Source of the DNA: Fischerella sp.
GTDB taxonomy: Bacteria > Cyanobacteriota > Cyanobacteriia > Cyanobacteriales > Nostocaceae
Assembly: GCA_026419705.1 (NCBI GenBank)
Contig: JANZYY010000279.1
Coordinates: 1-6,669 of the forward strand
Direction: 5' to 3'
Length of the DNA: 6,669 nucleotides
The notes under the pieces are model-generated. The model was not told the origin of the DNA and did no database searches. It saw only the letters and a list, made by a program, of their open reading frames with translations. Shown here in pieces: positions 5,558-6,669 of the stretch. The stretch's first letter is position 1. The number at the start of each line of letters is the position of its first letter. The translations under genes and the position numbers were made by a program.

Positions 5558-6669
5558 ATGCCAGAAAATGAGCGAGAAAAAATACGCCACCTATTAGTTA
5601 TCCAAGATATGCAAGGACAACGAACTATCTCCTTGAAAGAGACGACTTATTCCTTGGGGCGAGATTCTAGGAACGCGATCGTCCTTCGTTCGCGGTCTGT
5701 TTCAAGACAACACGCAATTTTATTACGGGTAACTCTTCCAGAGACTGACCAGTATGGCTTTCGGATTATTGATGGTAGCTTTAAAGGGAAAAAAAGTACT
5801 AACGGATTATTCGTTAATGGCATGAAATGCTTCTCTCACGATCTCAAGCATGGAGATGTGATCGAGTTTGGCAACAATCAAGTTAAGGCTAAATACTACG
5901 CTATCTCCAACATTTCAGAACAGGCATTTTCTGAATCTTTTGCAGCTGAAGATTTATCCGGCTTTTTGTCAGAGCAAGCTAATCCCGTCAATCCCTTTGA
6001 AACATTAGCTGTTCCTACCGATGGTTTTGAAGGAGCTAGTGAAGTAGCCCTAGCTCGTTTGGCTTCTTTCCCTGAACTAATTCCCAATCCCATTATCGAG
6101 ATGGATTTAGAGGGAACGGTGACTTATCTTAATCCGGCTGCGGCTCTCAAATTTCCCAATCTCAGAAATGCTGGTACACAACATCCCATTTTGGCAGGAC
6201 TGGCCACTGCCGTTCAAAATGGACAGGGTAATTCTTTTGTGCGGGAAGTGCAAGTTGGTGAAGAAGTTTTCGAACAATCTGTTCACTATCTGCCGGAAAG
6301 CGATTTGATCAGGACTTTTGTGATCAGGGATATTACAGATCAAAAGCAAGCAGAAGCAGAGTTACGCCAGCGCGATCGTTTACTGCAGGCGGTAGCAGAA
6401 GCTACTAATTGTTTGCTTGCGGAAATGAACTACGAAACAGCCATTGACAAAGCCTTGGCAGTACTGGGCGAAGCAGCCCAGGCAGATCGCGTTTATTTGT
6501 TTGAGAATCATCCCCACCCAGTTACAGGAGAAATGGCTATGACGCTGCGTTTTGAGTGGGCGAGTGCTTGTGTAGAGCCTTCTCGGTGTAGCTGGCAGAA
6601 TCAGCCTTATCAAGTTACTGGATTCAGCCACTGGTATGCTGCTCTTTCTGGAGGACAGACTATTCACAG
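5558..6669 (+). CDS. FHA-PAS-GAF multidomain signalling protein, N-terminal part (runs off window)
   Basis: The frame is open from ATG 5558 to the window edge (370 codons). Residues about 12-115 form an FHA phosphothreonine-binding domain: GR at 34-35, SRQH at 49-52, TNG at 81-83, NG at 87-88, then LKHGDVIEFG. After a Ser/Glu/Pro-rich linker, a PAS domain runs about 166-265 (ELIPNPIIEMDLEGTVTYLNP, ending VIRDITDQKQAE). A coiled connector (AELRQRDRLLQAVAEATN) leads into the start of a GAF domain near 284, with DRVYLFEN. Such chains in cyanobacteria usually end in a histidine kinase, a nucleotide cyclase or a GGDEF output, which cannot be seen here. GAGGAA (5547-5552) lies 5 bases before the ATG; the GTG at 5555 is in frame but worse spaced. 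Upstream HTH gene probably shares the mRNA. Confidence 0.88.
   Translation, partial: MPENEREKIRHLLVIQDMQGQRTISLKETTYSLGRDSRNAIVLRSRSVSRQHAILLRVTLPETDQYGFRIIDGSFKGKKSTNGLFVNGMKCFSHDLKHGDVIEFGNNQVKAKYYAISNISEQAFSESFAAEDLSGFLSEQANPVNPFETLAVPTDGFEGASEVALARLASFPELIPNPIIEMDLEGTVTYLNPAAALKFPNLRNAGTQHPILAGLATAVQNGQGNSFVREVQVGEEVFEQSVHYLPESDLIRTFVIRDITDQKQAEAELRQRDRLLQAVAEATNCLLAEMNYETAIDKALAVLGEAAQADRVYLFENHPHPVTGEMAMTLRFEWASACVEPSRCSWQNQPYQVTGFSHWYAALSGGQTIH

Noticed and set aside
5896..6667. Three minus-strand open frames opposite the FHA-PAS-GAF gene
   Set aside because: They are antisense to a clearly domain-coding frame and show no recognisable domains.

Overview
The window looks like a chromosomal segment of a filamentous, probably heterocyst-forming cyanobacterium (Nostocales-like). 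The evidence is six exact copies of the HIP1 octamer GCGATCGC (329, 523, 1716, 1791, 3997, 4520), several blocks of 7-bp short tandem repeats (STRR) of the kind known from heterocystous cyanobacteria, and gene products with a cyanobacterial look. No complete mobile element, CRISPR array, rRNA or tRNA was seen.

Left part (1-1030, leftward): a BlaI/MecI-type repressor gene followed, with a 1-base stop/start overlap (TGATG), by an M56/BlaR1-type membrane zinc metallopeptidase gene that runs off the left edge just after its HEQGH motif. The leader contains tandem repeats that can fold on themselves. Upstream of it lies a perfect 8-bp-arm dyad overlapping a -10-like box, a good candidate for the repressor's own operator.

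Middle: comB (rightward, 1233-1970, GTG start) encodes a 2-phosphosulfolactate phosphatase family protein. It is followed by about 440 bp without a gene but with several inverted repeats. Next, leftward, come a small secreted or membrane-anchored protein with a TTG start and strong Shine-Dalgarno (2412-2834), about 400 bp of AT-rich DNA, and an HI0933/BaiN-type FAD flavoprotein (3232-4584) that carries an STRR block inside its coding sequence.

Right part: 4585-4819 is a dense repeat patch with a degenerate palindrome and three heptamer arrays. A 52-residue canonical rubredoxin (4820-4978, leftward) follows. Rightward from there are a short, apparently degenerate XRE-type HTH protein and, 25 bp after it, the start of a large FHA-PAS-GAF signalling protein that runs open off the right edge. 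The last two are probably co-transcribed.

No novel multi-gene defence or biosynthetic system is evident. The most interesting signals are the self-regulation candidate at the BlaI/M56 pair, the repeat that has become part of a protein, the decayed HTH partner of the FHA sensor, and the repeat-rich spacers.
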